Below, one piece after another: positions 21,411 to 29,770 of a DNA stretch of 36,530 bases; positions within the stretch are counted from its first letter, which is position 1, and every line of letters begins with the position of its first letter. The notes beneath the pieces are model-generated. The model did not search any database, had not been told where the DNA came from, and saw nothing but the letters and a program-made list of their open reading frames with translations. A program made the position numbers and the translations under genes. Source of the stretch: a virus; the IMG/VR virus record IMGVR_UViG_3300049259_000403, positions 1 to 36,530 of that record; one strand, 5' to 3'.

Positions 21411-22234
21411 TGGGCTCGAAAAAGACTGTCCAGACAAACGATCCCTGGGCGCCGGCGCAGCCGTATATCCTGAAGAACCTGCAGCAGCAGGACGACGTGT
21501 TCAACGCCTCGCAGCCCGACCTGATGAACTACGCCGGGATGCAGCGCGATACTTACGGGCGCGTCGCGGCGGGCGCGGAGGCCGGCGTCACGGGTGCGCA
21601 GGATTTGGTCAACCGCAACCTTTCGGGCGCGAACCTGACGGCAAACCCATACCTCGATGCGATCCTCGGTAAGACACGGCAGGATGTCACCGATCAGGTC
21701 AACGACCAGTTCGGCCCCGCTGGCCGCTTCGGCTCCGGGATGCACGCGAAGATACTTACCGACGAACTGGCTGCTGCCGAGAACCAGGCTCGCTATGCCG
21801 ACTACGCGACCGAGCGCGGCTATCAGCAGGACGCAATCGGCGATGCGCAGAACCTCATGGGCGGCTCGCAATCGCTACTCAACAACGCGGCGGAATTGCC
21901 GTGGATCGGCGTCCAGGCGGCCAACGGCGCGGTTCGGCAGGCGTCGTCTGGCTACGGCACGCAGACGACGAAGCAATCGACGGGCCTCGGCGGCACGCTG
22001 ATGGGGATCGCAGGCCTTGGTCTGCAGGGGGCGTCGCTGCTTTCGGATCGCCGCGCAAAACGCGATATCAAGCTCGTTCGCCGACTGCGTGACGGTCTCG
22101 GCGTCTATCGCTGGCGCTACCTTGGCGGAAAGCCGAGCGAAGGTGTGATGGCCGATGAGGTGGCAAGGCTGCGTCCATGGGCGCTGGGGCCTGTCGTGAG
22201 CGGCTACCGAACCATCAACTACGGAGCGCTGTGA
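21410..22234 (+). CDS. Internal virion protein with C-terminal S74-like chaperone domain
   Basis: 274 residues. Most of the protein is helical and Gln/Ala/Asn-rich, with G-R-F-G-S-G-M-H-A-K-I-L-T-D-E-L-A-A-A-E-N. A Gly-rich hydrophobic stretch near residues 195-210 precedes S-D-R-R-A-K-R-D-I-K, Y-R-W-R-Y-L-G-G and G-V-M-A-D-E-V. This tail is the start of a peptidase S74-type intramolecular chaperone domain (S-D-x-R-x-K-x-D-I motif). S74 normally ends spikes or fibres, but in some podoviruses it ends small internal proteins like this. Cleavage is not certain. Confidence 0.8.
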   Translation: MGSKKTVQTNDPWAPAQPYILKNLQQQDDVFNASQPDLMNYAGMQRDTYGRVAAGAEAGVTGAQDLVNRNLSGANLTANPYLDAILGKTRQDVTDQVNDQFGPAGRFGSGMHAKILTDELAAAENQARYADYATERGYQQDAIGDAQNLMGGSQSLLNNAAELPWIGVQAANGAVRQASSGYGTQTTKQSTGLGGTLMGIAGLGLQGASLLSDRRAKRDIKLVRRLRDGLGVYRWRYLGGKPSEGVMADEVARLRPWALGPVVSGYRTINYGAL

Positions 22235-22923
22235 TGGTGATGCGTCCCGGCCTCGGTCTCACGCTGCAGAACCTGCTGGCGCCCCAGCAAGCCGGCTTTA
22301 TCCCCCAACAGCCGAACTCCGGCACGCCGCCCTATGTGCCGCCGATGAACGACGAGCCTATCCAGTTTCCGGCCTTTGATCCAACTGGCGATACTTCGTT
22401 TCAGGCGAACGTGAAGAAGCCCGGCTTTCTCGCGCCAGGCAGCAAGAGCGCGATGATTGCCGGTATTCTCGGCGATGCTCTGGCCACGGCGGGCGGTGGA
22501 CAGGCCGTCGTTGTCCCGCAGATGTTCGCCGAACGCCAGAACGCCCAGCGGCAGAAGCAGGAAGATATCCAGTGGTCGCGGCGTCAGCAGGCCGAGAACG
22601 ATCAGTGGCTCGGTCGAGAGCAGTTTAAGCGCGATCATCCCGAACCGAGCGCAATGGATCGCAATCTGCAGACCTGGCAGGCATGGACGCCTGAGCAGCG
22701 CCAAGCTTATTCGGCGATGCAGGAGGCGCAGAGCGGAGATCGGTTTGTCACGACTGTTCTTCCTGACGGGCGATTCTATGCTGGCCCTCAAAAGGGGTTG
22801 GCCGATGCCCTCACGGGCCAAGGCGCGCCCGCTGCGCCGGCCACTCCCCGCCGTCTAGGGCCTGTCGTCAATTCCATTCCCGGAGGTCCGACGCAGCCCG
22901 CGTCGGGCGGCTTTCAGCGTTGA
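22234..22923 (+). CDS. Virion protein, N-terminal part of a split transglycosylase protein
   Basis: 229 residues from ATG 22234 (TGATG junction). The middle has a hydrophobic helix (S-A-M-I-A-G-I-L-G-D-A-L-A-T-A-G-G-G-Q) and long Gln/Arg-rich helices. The last 35 residues are a Pro/Gly-rich linker (G-G-P-T-Q-P-A-S-G-G-F-Q-R). The frame stops with TGA at 22921-22923, just where a lytic transglycosylase domain begins one frame over. Removing one T from CTTTC (22911-22915) fuses the two as P-A-S-G-G-F-S-V-D-Y-P. It is therefore probably the front half of one virion protein of about 350 residues. Confidence 0.7.
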   Translation: MVMRPGLGLTLQNLLAPQQAGFIPQQPNSGTPPYVPPMNDEPIQFPAFDPTGDTSFQANVKKPGFLAPGSKSAMIAGILGDALATAGGGQAVVVPQMFAERQNAQRQKQEDIQWSRRQQAENDQWLGREQFKRDHPEPSAMDRNLQTWQAWTPEQRQAYSAMQEAQSGDRFVTTVLPDGRFYAGPQKGLADALTGQGAPAAPATPRRLGPVVNSIPGGPTQPASGGFQR

Positions 22924-23287
22924 CTACCCCGCGTTCAAGCAGGCGATCATTAGCCAAGAAAGCGGCGGTCGATACGGTGTGGCCAACGCTCAGGGCTCTG
23001 GCGCGATGGGCCGCGGGCAAGTGATGCCCGACACAGCGAAGGCGCTCTCGCAGCGCTTGGGCATGGCCTACCGCCCCGATCTTCTCGGCGGCACGGATGC
23101 GGCGGCGCGCCAGTATCAGGACGCGATCACGGACGCGGCTGTGCGCGAAGCTTGGAATGCCGGCGGTGCGGGCAAAGACCCGCGCACGTCGGCGATGTAT
23201 TATCACGGCGGCTCCAATCGATCGATTTGGGGACCGAAGACACGACGCTACGCCAATGAGGTGTTGGCTCGGACGGGGAAGCGCTGA
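22922..23287 (+). CDS. Virion lytic transglycosylase domain, no normal start codon
   Basis: The frame encodes Y-P-A-F-K-Q-A-I-I-S-Q-E-S-G-G-R-Y-G-V followed by G-A-M-G-R-G-Q-V-M-P-D-T-A: the SLT fold with catalytic Glu in S-Q-E-S-G and the G-x-x-Q-x-M-P motif. The only ATG/GTG/TTG (GTG 22979) lies after the catalytic Glu, and upstream the frame is open only to 22859 without a start. Translation must come by frameshift from the preceding gene or from a rare start. It would locally cut peptidoglycan during DNA entry. Ends with R-R-Y-A-N-E-V-L-A-R. Confidence 0.75.
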   Translation, partial: DYPAFKQAIISQESGGRYGVANAQGSGAMGRGQVMPDTAKALSQRLGMAYRPDLLGGTDAAARQYQDAITDAAVREAWNAGGAGKDPRTSAMYYHGGSNRSIWGPKTRRYANEVLARTGKR

Positions 23288-25845
23288 TGCCCTACGCCCA
23301 AGACCTTGACACTGGCGAATGGATCGAAGTCGATGCGCAAGGCAATCCTGTGGCAGCCGCTCCCCATCCGGCCGGGCGAGTGTTCACGCTGCCGAAGTCA
23401 CCTGACCAAGTCCGCAAGGATCAGCGAGACGCAGCCAAGGACGCTCGAGACGCTGAAAACGACGCGATCAAGAACCGTTTGGCCGAAGCTGAGCTTGAAC
23501 TCAAAAAGCAGCAGCTCGCAAAGGGGCAGACCGCTGGCGGAAATCAGGGGACGAAGGTCGATCAAGCGGCAGTGAAGCGTGCGCAAGTCGAAGCGCTGAC
23601 CAAGCAGATGCTCGATGTCGATCTACAGCTACGCGAGCATTTCGAAGGCGCGAACGATCGCGGGTGGCGCGAGTATCTGCCGACACCGACGAATAAGGCA
23701 TTCGACTCTGCTGCTGCTGGCCTCTCCGAGCAGGCCCTAGGCGCCTTTCGCGTGCCAGGTGTGGGGTCGCAGTCCGATGCTGAATTGCGGGCCTTCAACG
23801 AGGCAAACCGCCTCGACTCCGGCAACTACGATGAGGTCAATCGGCAGCGCTTCGATACGATCCGCAATCGCGTGGATGAAACCCGAGCGGCGTTGGGCAT
23901 GGCTCCGGTCACTTGGCCGACCGATCTCGCCAGCGCCCAGCAGCACGCCGACAACGAAGTTCCCCAGGCAAACGGCGCGGCAACTAAGCCCCCACCGAGC
24001 AACCCTTCCAGCACGCCCCCTGAAAACGGCAGCGGCAATCCGCCGACGCCTTGGGATCAGCCTAACGCGCCTCCGGGCAACACGGTCGCCACGGGCCCGA
24101 CCAAGACCGAGCGCAGCGACCGTCTGAGCGCGCAGGTTGATGCCATGATGAACGCGGGCGCTGGCATCGAGACGATCAACGCCGCGCTCAGGCAGCAGAA
24201 CTTTCCGCCCATCACGCCTGACAGCTTCAACGCCGCCAAGAAGTGGATGCGCGACAATCCCGGCAAGCAGTATTTCGGCGCGGACGTGACGCGCGAAACG
24301 GACCTGCCGCTGTTGTCGCGCGTCGCTGGTTCCGAACTCGGTTCGGGCCTGGCTTCCTATGCTGACAGCGCTACAGGGGGGATCGGTGTAGCGCTTGCTG
24401 GCGATAAAGGCCGCGGTGCGATCGACGCGATGAAGCAGGTCAATCCGAACGCATCGGCGGTCGGAAACATACTTGGTGGTATCACGGGCGCGGCAGGAAC
24501 AGAACTGGCGGTGGCGGCACGCGCACCGGCCGCACTGGCCCGCTATGCCCCACGCATCGCTGATACGCTCTATGGCGGCGTCTCAGGCTTCAACAATGCT
24601 CAGGAGGGCGAAGGAGGCACAGGAGCGGCTATCGGGGCTGCGACGGGCCTTGGTGGCGGTTTCCTTGGCGAGCAAGCCGTGCGGGGCGTAGGCGCGCTTA
24701 CGCAGGGCGTCCGTAACCCGAACGTCCGCGCGCTTCGCGATGCCGGCGTGAACCTGACTGTCGGGCAGACCGTTGGCGATTCCGGGGCCGTTGGCGCGGG
24801 CATCAAGAAGCTTGAAGATGCAGGCACGTCCCTGCCCTTCATCGGCAACATGATCGATGCCCGCCGCCGTGAAGGCCTGCGCGACTTCAACGACGCGGCT
24901 TTCCAGCGTGCCGCCGCTCCCGGCGCAACGGTCACGGCTCGTGGTGCGGAAGGCATGGGGCAAGTCCAACAGGGCGTGCGCAATGCCTACAGCCAGGCCC
25001 TCGATCCGGTGACGATCGACGCGACCGACCTGGCACTGATTAACGATCTCGGCGCGACGATTAACAGTGCCCAGCGCATCCCCAACGTCAATAGCGCGCA
25101 GGATGCCGCGATGGCTGCGCTGCAGGCCCGTATCGATGGTGCGGTCGATCCCGTGACCGACACGATCAGCGGCCGGAATTTCCAGGAGGCCTACCGAGGT
25201 CTAGCCCGCACCGGCCGCGAGCGTGCCAACGGTGATTACGGCCACGAAGTGGGGCAGGTAATGCGCCAAGGGCAGGATGCACTTGGGGGTGCACTGGAGC
25301 GCCAGAACCCCGGTGCGTTCGACCAGTTCATTGAGGCCAACGCCGCGAACCGCCGGGCCAACGTGCTGGCCGATGCTCTCAAGAACGCGGGCAACCAAGG
25401 CGAGGAACTGATTACCCCGGCGCAGCTCAACCGCGCAGACATCACTTCGGCCTCGCGGTTCAATGGCAAGATTGACAGTGCGTCGGGTAACCGGCCGTTC
25501 TACGACCTTGCGACTGCGGGGCAGGCTGTGCTGCCGTCCAAGCTGCCTGACAGTGGCACGGCCACACGCGCGGCGGTCATGGGCGGCCTTGGCATGGCTG
25601 GTCTTGCTGGCGGCGGTTACGCTGCGGATGGCGGCGAAGGAGCCGCGACCGGAACCGGCATTGGCCTAGGTGCGACGATAGCCCTTGCACTCGGCGGCAG
25701 TCGGCCGGCGCAGCAAATTGCCACCCGGATGCTTCTCGACCGCCCAGACCTTGCCGTCCGCATCGGGGAGCAGATCAACCGTAATGCCCGCATAGGCGGA
25801 TGGAGCGGTGCGGGTATCCTCACGCCGCTCGTAGTCGGGCAGTAG
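23287..25845 (+). CDS. Large internal virion / ejection protein, 852 aa
   Basis: ATG 23287 overlaps the transglycosylase stop (TGATG). Residues about 40-110 are charged helices (K-D-Q-R-D-A-A-K-D-A-R-D-A-E). A Pro/Asn/Thr-rich linker spans about 225-275. The middle is Gly/Ala-rich with several weakly hydrophobic stretches (G-A-A-I-G-A-A-T-G-L-G-G-G-F-L-G and others near residues 350-460 and 755-800). The C-terminus ends L-T-P-L-V-V-G-Q. This is the layout of podoviral internal proteins that leave the capsid with the DNA and form a conduit through the envelope. The family name is not recognised; the role is from synteny with the transglycosylase. Confidence 0.8.
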   Translation: MPYAQDLDTGEWIEVDAQGNPVAAAPHPAGRVFTLPKSPDQVRKDQRDAAKDARDAENDAIKNRLAEAELELKKQQLAKGQTAGGNQGTKVDQAAVKRAQVEALTKQMLDVDLQLREHFEGANDRGWREYLPTPTNKAFDSAAAGLSEQALGAFRVPGVGSQSDAELRAFNEANRLDSGNYDEVNRQRFDTIRNRVDETRAALGMAPVTWPTDLASAQQHADNEVPQANGAATKPPPSNPSSTPPENGSGNPPTPWDQPNAPPGNTVATGPTKTERSDRLSAQVDAMMNAGAGIETINAALRQQNFPPITPDSFNAAKKWMRDNPGKQYFGADVTRETDLPLLSRVAGSELGSGLASYADSATGGIGVALAGDKGRGAIDAMKQVNPNASAVGNILGGITGAAGTELAVAARAPAALARYAPRIADTLYGGVSGFNNAQEGEGGTGAAIGAATGLGGGFLGEQAVRGVGALTQGVRNPNVRALRDAGVNLTVGQTVGDSGAVGAGIKKLEDAGTSLPFIGNMIDARRREGLRDFNDAAFQRAAAPGATVTARGAEGMGQVQQGVRNAYSQALDPVTIDATDLALINDLGATINSAQRIPNVNSAQDAAMAALQARIDGAVDPVTDTISGRNFQEAYRGLARTGRERANGDYGHEVGQVMRQGQDALGGALERQNPGAFDQFIEANAANRRANVLADALKNAGNQGEELITPAQLNRADITSASRFNGKIDSASGNRPFYDLATAGQAVLPSKLPDSGTATRAAVMGGLGMAGLAGGGYAADGGEGAATGTGIGLGATIALALGGSRPAQQIATRMLLDRPDLAVRIGEQINRNARIGGWSGAGILTPLVVGQ

Positions 25846-25917
25846 CCCTTTCTTTCGAAGATAGGCGAACAGCGCCCCCTTAAGCGCCAGCGCCACGAAT
25901 AGTTCGCCCGTCGTCAT
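25666..25917 (-). CDS. Possible antisense small protein, 83 aa
   Basis: ATG 25917 reads leftward across the 122-bp gap and 180 bp into the 3' end of the ejection-protein gene. The product has a hydrophobic N-terminal helix (M-T-T-G-E-L-F-V-A-L-A-L-K-G-A-L-F-A-Y-L), then a basic turn R-K-K-G and V-D-L-L-P-D-A-D-G-K-V-W-A-V, which looks protein-like. There is no clear ribosome-binding site, and the plus-strand frame opposite it also looks genuine, so this may be chance. Confidence 0.25.
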   Translation of the reverse strand: MTTGELFVALALKGALFAYLRKKGLLPDYERREDTRTAPSAYAGITVDLLPDADGKVWAVEKHPGGNLLRRPTAAECKGYRRT

Positions 25918-25968
25918 GCGGCGCGATGTCTACCCCATTCCCCGCCCTACCGCAATTGGAGACGGCCA

Positions 25969-27657
25969 TTGGCTTTCCAAGACTACTCCGACGTGCCCGC
26001 GCAGAACACGACGATCGGGGACAACATCTTCATCGGACCGAACATGGAGCGCGCGAAGGTGCGTCCGTCGCTGCAGCAACTCGCGGCGGATGGGAAGGCG
26101 CTTTATGACCTGTTCATCGCCGGCATCGGGGATTTACCAAGTTTCATTCAGTCTGGCCTGGGCGCTATCGTAAGGCCCACGCAGGACAAACTCCGCGAAA
26201 GCGTCTCTGTCCTCGACTTCATTCCGACCCAGTATCACGCTTATATCCTTGCCTACACCGACCGGCACTATCCGACCGACTTCCCCTCCACTGACAACCT
26301 GACGTCCTATATCCAGGCCGCGATCGACTTCTGCCGCTCACAGCGGAAAGCGCTCTATTTCCCTTCGGGCTTCTACCGCATCACCACATCTTTGACCGTG
26401 TATGGCGATGAGGATACCGGTGAAACCGTGATCACCGGATCGAGCGAATATGGCTCGATCATCTATCAGGCGACTGCGGGGCAGGATGTCCTCAACGCCT
26501 ATTCAAGCGGCGCGGATTTTCGCCGGTTCACCCTTCGCGGCATTTGCCTCCGTGGCGGCAGGCGCGGGATAAACATCACGCGCACGGGCTCGCAGGTCAC
26601 ATCGCTCATGCATCTGCGTAATGTCCGTCTCGAAGAGCATAGCGAGATTGGCCTTCGCAACTCGCAATACCTGATCTCCTGCCTGTTCGAAAACGTCGTT
26701 TGGTATTACTGCAAGGGCGCCATCTACAATGGCCGCAACGCCAACAACTGCACATTGGTCAAGCCCCGGTTCGAAGGGCTCGACGATGATATTATCGAAC
26801 TGGCCAGCCCCGGCGGCGATACGAACGGATGCGAGAATTTCCGGCTTATCGATCCGCGCGTCGAGTCCCGCAATGACACCGGAATCACCGGCAAGACCGT
26901 GTTCAAGGGCTATCGCCTGTCGAACTTCATGGTCGATGGCGGCTATTTCGAGAACACGCACCGCCAAATCCTTGCTGAGACCGGCTCGCTGGGCCTGGTG
27001 CGGTTTAAGGATACGCACTTTACCGGGCAGGAATCGGACGTAGAGCCGGCAGGTTTCAAGTCCGAAGTTTTCACCTCAGATGGCCGGGTCATTCTAGACA
27101 ACTGCCGGTTCCTGGCCGGGACTGCGGGTGCCCCACATTCGATCCATGCCGGCCAGAATGTCGGCGTGTCGGAAGCCACCTATGGCCATTACAACATTGT
27201 TGGACGATCAGCCTCCTACACCGGCAAGAGCATCCAGATCGTCGACAACACGGCGGTCACGCTGCTGAGCTTTAGCCGTCCCGATCCCTCTGCCGATGGT
27301 GAACCGGCCGGCGGCCTCAACCACAGGACTCTTGGCGGCACGGTCCTGATCTCCGGCCAAGTGAAGACGGACACGAAGCGCGCATCCTTTGTGATCCGTG
27401 CGACGATCCTCATCATCGCCTATTCCTCAACCAACATCGCGATGACGATCACCGATCAGACGGTATCGAAAAACGATCCCGACAGCATCCTGACGATCTC
27501 TGGCACGCCCCTCACGTCGGCTGGTGCGTCCCAGACTGGCATCAATCTCCAGCTAACCGTCGATGTGACCGAGGCAATCGAAAAGAGCTTCGTCGGCGCG
27601 ACACTGACCGCTGATCTCCAAAAGGGCGATTGCCCTGCTCACTTGGAGGTCGCGTGA
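25969..27657 (+). CDS. Tailspike with pectate-lyase-like beta-helix
   Basis: TTG 25969 is the start, with GGAG 7 nt upstream; 562 residues. The N-terminal 100 residues (F-I-G-P-N-M-E-R-A-K and a helical stretch) are likely the virion anchor. Residues about 110-140 read Y-I-Q-A-A-I-D-F-C-R-S-Q-R-K-A-L-Y-F-P-S-G, the entry to a right-handed beta-helix of the pectate lyase superfamily, followed by many short beta-rich turns to about residue 400. The C-terminal 130 residues are a separate beta domain, perhaps for trimerisation or binding. It probably recognises and may cleave a host polysaccharide. The last 19 bp overlap the end of the opposing methyltransferase gene. Confidence 0.88.
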   Translation: MAFQDYSDVPAQNTTIGDNIFIGPNMERAKVRPSLQQLAADGKALYDLFIAGIGDLPSFIQSGLGAIVRPTQDKLRESVSVLDFIPTQYHAYILAYTDRHYPTDFPSTDNLTSYIQAAIDFCRSQRKALYFPSGFYRITTSLTVYGDEDTGETVITGSSEYGSIIYQATAGQDVLNAYSSGADFRRFTLRGICLRGGRRGINITRTGSQVTSLMHLRNVRLEEHSEIGLRNSQYLISCLFENVVWYYCKGAIYNGRNANNCTLVKPRFEGLDDDIIELASPGGDTNGCENFRLIDPRVESRNDTGITGKTVFKGYRLSNFMVDGGYFENTHRQILAETGSLGLVRFKDTHFTGQESDVEPAGFKSEVFTSDGRVILDNCRFLAGTAGAPHSIHAGQNVGVSEATYGHYNIVGRSASYTGKSIQIVDNTAVTLLSFSRPDPSADGEPAGGLNHRTLGGTVLISGQVKTDTKRASFVIRATILIIAYSSTNIAMTITDQTVSKNDPDSILTISGTPLTSAGASQTGINLQLTVDVTEAIEKSFVGATLTADLQKGDCPAHLEVA

Positions 27658-28337
27658 TGCATGGTCCAATGAATCTGACTGTTCATCAAAGCCCCTCCGA
27701 TTGGCAGCGGAGAAAACGCCGTTTCGGCAATCGTGAAGCCGCTGGCTTCAATGCGTTTGCGCAACGCGCGGTGATCGAACCCGACGTGGCTGACGATGAT
27801 GTCGCCCTTCTCGCGGCGCTGGATGCCATCTGTCCGATAGACGACCGCTCGCGCGATGTCCCCCGCGCTGGCCTCATGGGCGGCGCGGAGCGCGGCCCGG
27901 GCGATACCCTTTCCCAGGGCTACCGGACCAACCTCGATTGGCACGGAAACGACCATCAGGCCGCCTGGCGCGAGGCACTGTTTCAGTTCGGCCATGGTCC
28001 GGTCCATCAATCGCTCAGGAATGTGCTCCAGCACCTCCAGGCAGGCCACGCGATCGAATTTACCGGTGACCTCGGAGAAGTGCTCATAGACCGGGCCGAC
28101 GCGTCGTCCGATGGCGCTACCGCGGTTTATGGGGTGAGGCTCAAGACCGCGGATATAGAGCGCCGGATTGCGGTCCCGCGCCATCTCCATGAGCAGCCCG
28201 TCGCCGGTGCCAAAGTCGAGCAGCGATTTGGCGGCATCGAGGTCAAGCAGATCGAGCGCCGCCTTGAAGCGGGAGCCGTGCGACCAGCGCTTTATCGCGG
28301 CAGGACTGGCCACCGTAGCGCGCGCATAAGGGGTCAT
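27639..28337 (-). CDS. Class I SAM-dependent methyltransferase (antisense to late genes)
   Basis: ATG 28337 overlaps the upstream stop (ATGA) with GGAAG 4 nt before it, giving 232 residues; ATG 28373 would add 12. Motif I is L-L-D-F-G-T-G-D-G-L-L, followed by a G-L-E-P-H-P post-I acid, motif IV-like R-V-A-C-L-E-V-L-E-H-I and L-A-P-G-G-L-M-V-V-S-V-P, typical of Methyltransf_11/23 enzymes. A long loop near I-A-R-A-A-L-R-A-A-H follows. The substrate is unknown: glycan, lipid or small molecule are typical for this group, and DNA motifs are absent. It lies on the minus strand inside a rightward late region, like a cargo (moron) gene. Confidence 0.85.
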   Translation of the reverse strand: MTPYARATVASPAAIKRWSHGSRFKAALDLLDLDAAKSLLDFGTGDGLLMEMARDRNPALYIRGLEPHPINRGSAIGRRVGPVYEHFSEVTGKFDRVACLEVLEHIPERLMDRTMAELKQCLAPGGLMVVSVPIEVGPVALGKGIARAALRAAHEASAGDIARAVVYRTDGIQRREKGDIIVSHVGFDHRALRKRIEASGFTIAETAFSPLPIGGALMNSQIHWTMHHATSK

Positions 28338-28525
28338 AGGACTTCCGACTTTAACGTCGCCGAAGCCGGCCAACCTGTTTCGTCGGTGCCATTGTCGTTG
28401 GCGGCGACCGCCACATCAGCATCCGCGCGCATCTCGTCCGTGGTTTCGGAAATCACCGTCGCAGCCCGGCCTAACAGCAGAGCCAGCGTTAAATTGCCGA
28501 TGATAGCGACGAGCAAGTCAAGCAT
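28334..28525 (-). CDS. Small membrane protein coupled to the methyltransferase
   Basis: 63 residues. Residues 2-20 (L-D-L-L-V-A-I-I-G-N-L-T-L-A-L-L-L-G) form one membrane helix, followed by an acidic soluble tail. The stop overlaps the methyltransferase start (ATGA), so both are translated together. It starts 35 bp from the divergent lysis-cassette gene, so promoters for both directions must lie in or near 28526-28560 or come from upstream. No family recognised. Confidence 0.6.
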   Translation of the reverse strand: MLDLLVAIIGNLTLALLLGRAATVISETTDEMRADADVAVAANDNGTDETGWPASATLKSEVL

Positions 28526-28560
28526 CTCTGCCCCGTTACCATCACTCGCCGTGAGGCACC

Positions 28561-28896
28561 ATGCCTGACAGCGGCCTCGATCCCAATGACATCCGCTTTC
28601 AATACGACGTCATCAAAGGCCAGTCGGAAAGCATTCGCGTGATGACCGGAGCCTTGATGGAACAACAGAAGACGCTGGGCGAGATCGTCGAGCGATTGGT
28701 GCGGATCGAGAGCAACAAGGTCGATAGCCGGGTGACGGTCATCGAGTCCGAGATCGAAGCCCTCAAGGCCGAGCGCAACCAGCGCGCCGGCATGGCGAAG
28801 GTCATCGAGATCATCTTCAAATCGCCGCTGATCGGGTGGCTCGTCGGTGCGGCGGGGCTCGTGTGGTTCATGGTTACGGGAGGCAAAGGGCAATGA
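28561..28896 (+). CDS. Coiled-coil plus C-terminal membrane segment protein (XhlA/lysis-like)
   Basis: GAGG lies 4 nt before the ATG. 111 residues: helical coiled-coil from about 20-75 (V-E-R-L-V-R-I-E-S-N-K-V-D, I-E-S-E-I-E-A-L-K-A-E-R) and one membrane helix near residues 87-105 (S-P-L-I-G-W-L-V-G-A-A-G-L-V-W-F). This resembles haemolysin XhlA-like or holin-accessory proteins. It overlaps the endolysin start, so it belongs to the lysis cassette. Confidence 0.7.
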   Translation: MPDSGLDPNDIRFQYDVIKGQSESIRVMTGALMEQQKTLGEIVERLVRIESNKVDSRVTVIESEIEALKAERNQRAGMAKVIEIIFKSPLIGWLVGAAGLVWFMVTGGKGQ

Positions 28897-29444
28897 ACGA
28901 GAAGATCAAGCTTCTCCAGAATTGGGCCGGTGTGCCCGAGGACGGCATCATCGGCCCGCAGACGATCGACGCGCTGCTGGCGAAGGCGGGGCTGTTCGAA
29001 GCGCCTGCCGAGCGCCGCATCAACGCTGCCGGCCTGCAAATCCTGAAGGACAGCGAAGGACTGCGACTGACGGCCTACCGCGATCCTGTTGGCGTGTTGA
29101 CGATCGGATACGGCTCAACCGGTCCCCACGTCACGCCGGGGCTGACCATCACAGAGGCGCAGGCCGAAAACCTGCTTCGTGAAGACCTGTCTCGCTTCGA
29201 AAAGTGGGTGGCTGAGAACTGCTCACCCGCGACCGACAACCAGTTCAGCGCGCTCGTCTCGTTCGCGTTCAACCTTGGTGAGAATGCGCTCAAGGACAGC
29301 AGCCTTCGGCGCAAACACATGGAAGGCGATTACGTCGGCGCTGCGTCCGAGTTCGGCAAATGGATCAATGCCGGCGGGCATCCCCTGCCGGGACTGGTGA
29401 AGCGCCGAGCCAAGGAAGCCCAGCTTTACAGGAGCGCGGCATGA
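28893..29444 (+). CDS. Endolysin, GH24 lysozyme with N-terminal binding motif
   Basis: 183 residues. Residues 5-33 (L-L-Q-N-W-A-G-V-P-E-D-G-I-I-G-P-Q-T-I-D-A-L) form a partial peptidoglycan-binding repeat. The GH24 domain starts near 45 with the triad Glu55 (S-E-G-L), Asp64 (Y-R-D-P) and Thr70 (L-T-I-G-Y-G), with the same 9- and 6-residue spacing as T4 lysozyme Glu11/Asp20/Thr26. The C-terminus has G-L-V-K-R-R-A-K-E, as in the RrrD family. There is no signal or SAR segment, so release needs the holin. Coupled to neighbours by ATGA. Confidence 0.94.
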   Translation: MNEKIKLLQNWAGVPEDGIIGPQTIDALLAKAGLFEAPAERRINAAGLQILKDSEGLRLTAYRDPVGVLTIGYGSTGPHVTPGLTITEAQAENLLREDLSRFEKWVAENCSPATDNQFSALVSFAFNLGENALKDSSLRRKHMEGDYVGAASEFGKWINAGGHPLPGLVKRRAKEAQLYRSAA

Positions 29445-29770
29445 GCCTCCCCAACAGCACGCTCGAAAAGGTCGGGCTCCTCGTCCTCGCGGCCATCGCT
29501 GTTGGCGCCTTAGCGGTCATTGCCTTCATGTCGCTTAAGGCTGGCACGCTTGACCCGAATGCTGCCACGCTGCTGGGCGCCATCGCTACCGGCCTCGTCG
29601 CGTTTGCGAAGGACATCGTTGCGGCGATCCGCGGTTACTCGATGTCGGCGCAGCTCGGCAAGGTGACCGATCAACTGGCTGCCGCTGGTCCTGTTGTCGA
29701 TCCGGACAAGCCGCAGCCCGTTACCGTCGTCAACGACGATACCAACGCCGTTCCGGTCGAAACGAAATGA
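29441..29770 (+). CDS. Putative holin, two membrane segments
   Basis: 109 residues. Hydrophobic helices at about 12-34 (V-G-L-L-V-L-A-A-I-A-V-G-A-L-A-V-I) and 41-62 (A-A-T-L-L-G-A-I-A-T-G-L-V-A-F-A) are separated by a short loop. The C-terminal tail is Pro/Asp-rich. Size, topology and position between endolysin and spanin genes support a class II-like holin. No named family recognised. ATGA junctions at both ends. Confidence 0.75.
   Translation: MSLPNSTLEKVGLLVLAAIAVGALAVIAFMSLKAGTLDPNAATLLGAIATGLVAFAKDIVAAIRGYSMSAQLGKVTDQLAAAGPVVDPDKPQPVTVVNDDTNAVPVETK

Noticed and set aside
27630-28568. 312-codon plus-strand ORF continuing the late direction
   Set aside because: It is opposite the methyltransferase, which has intact SAM motifs. 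The plus frame has no motif and a shadow-like composition.
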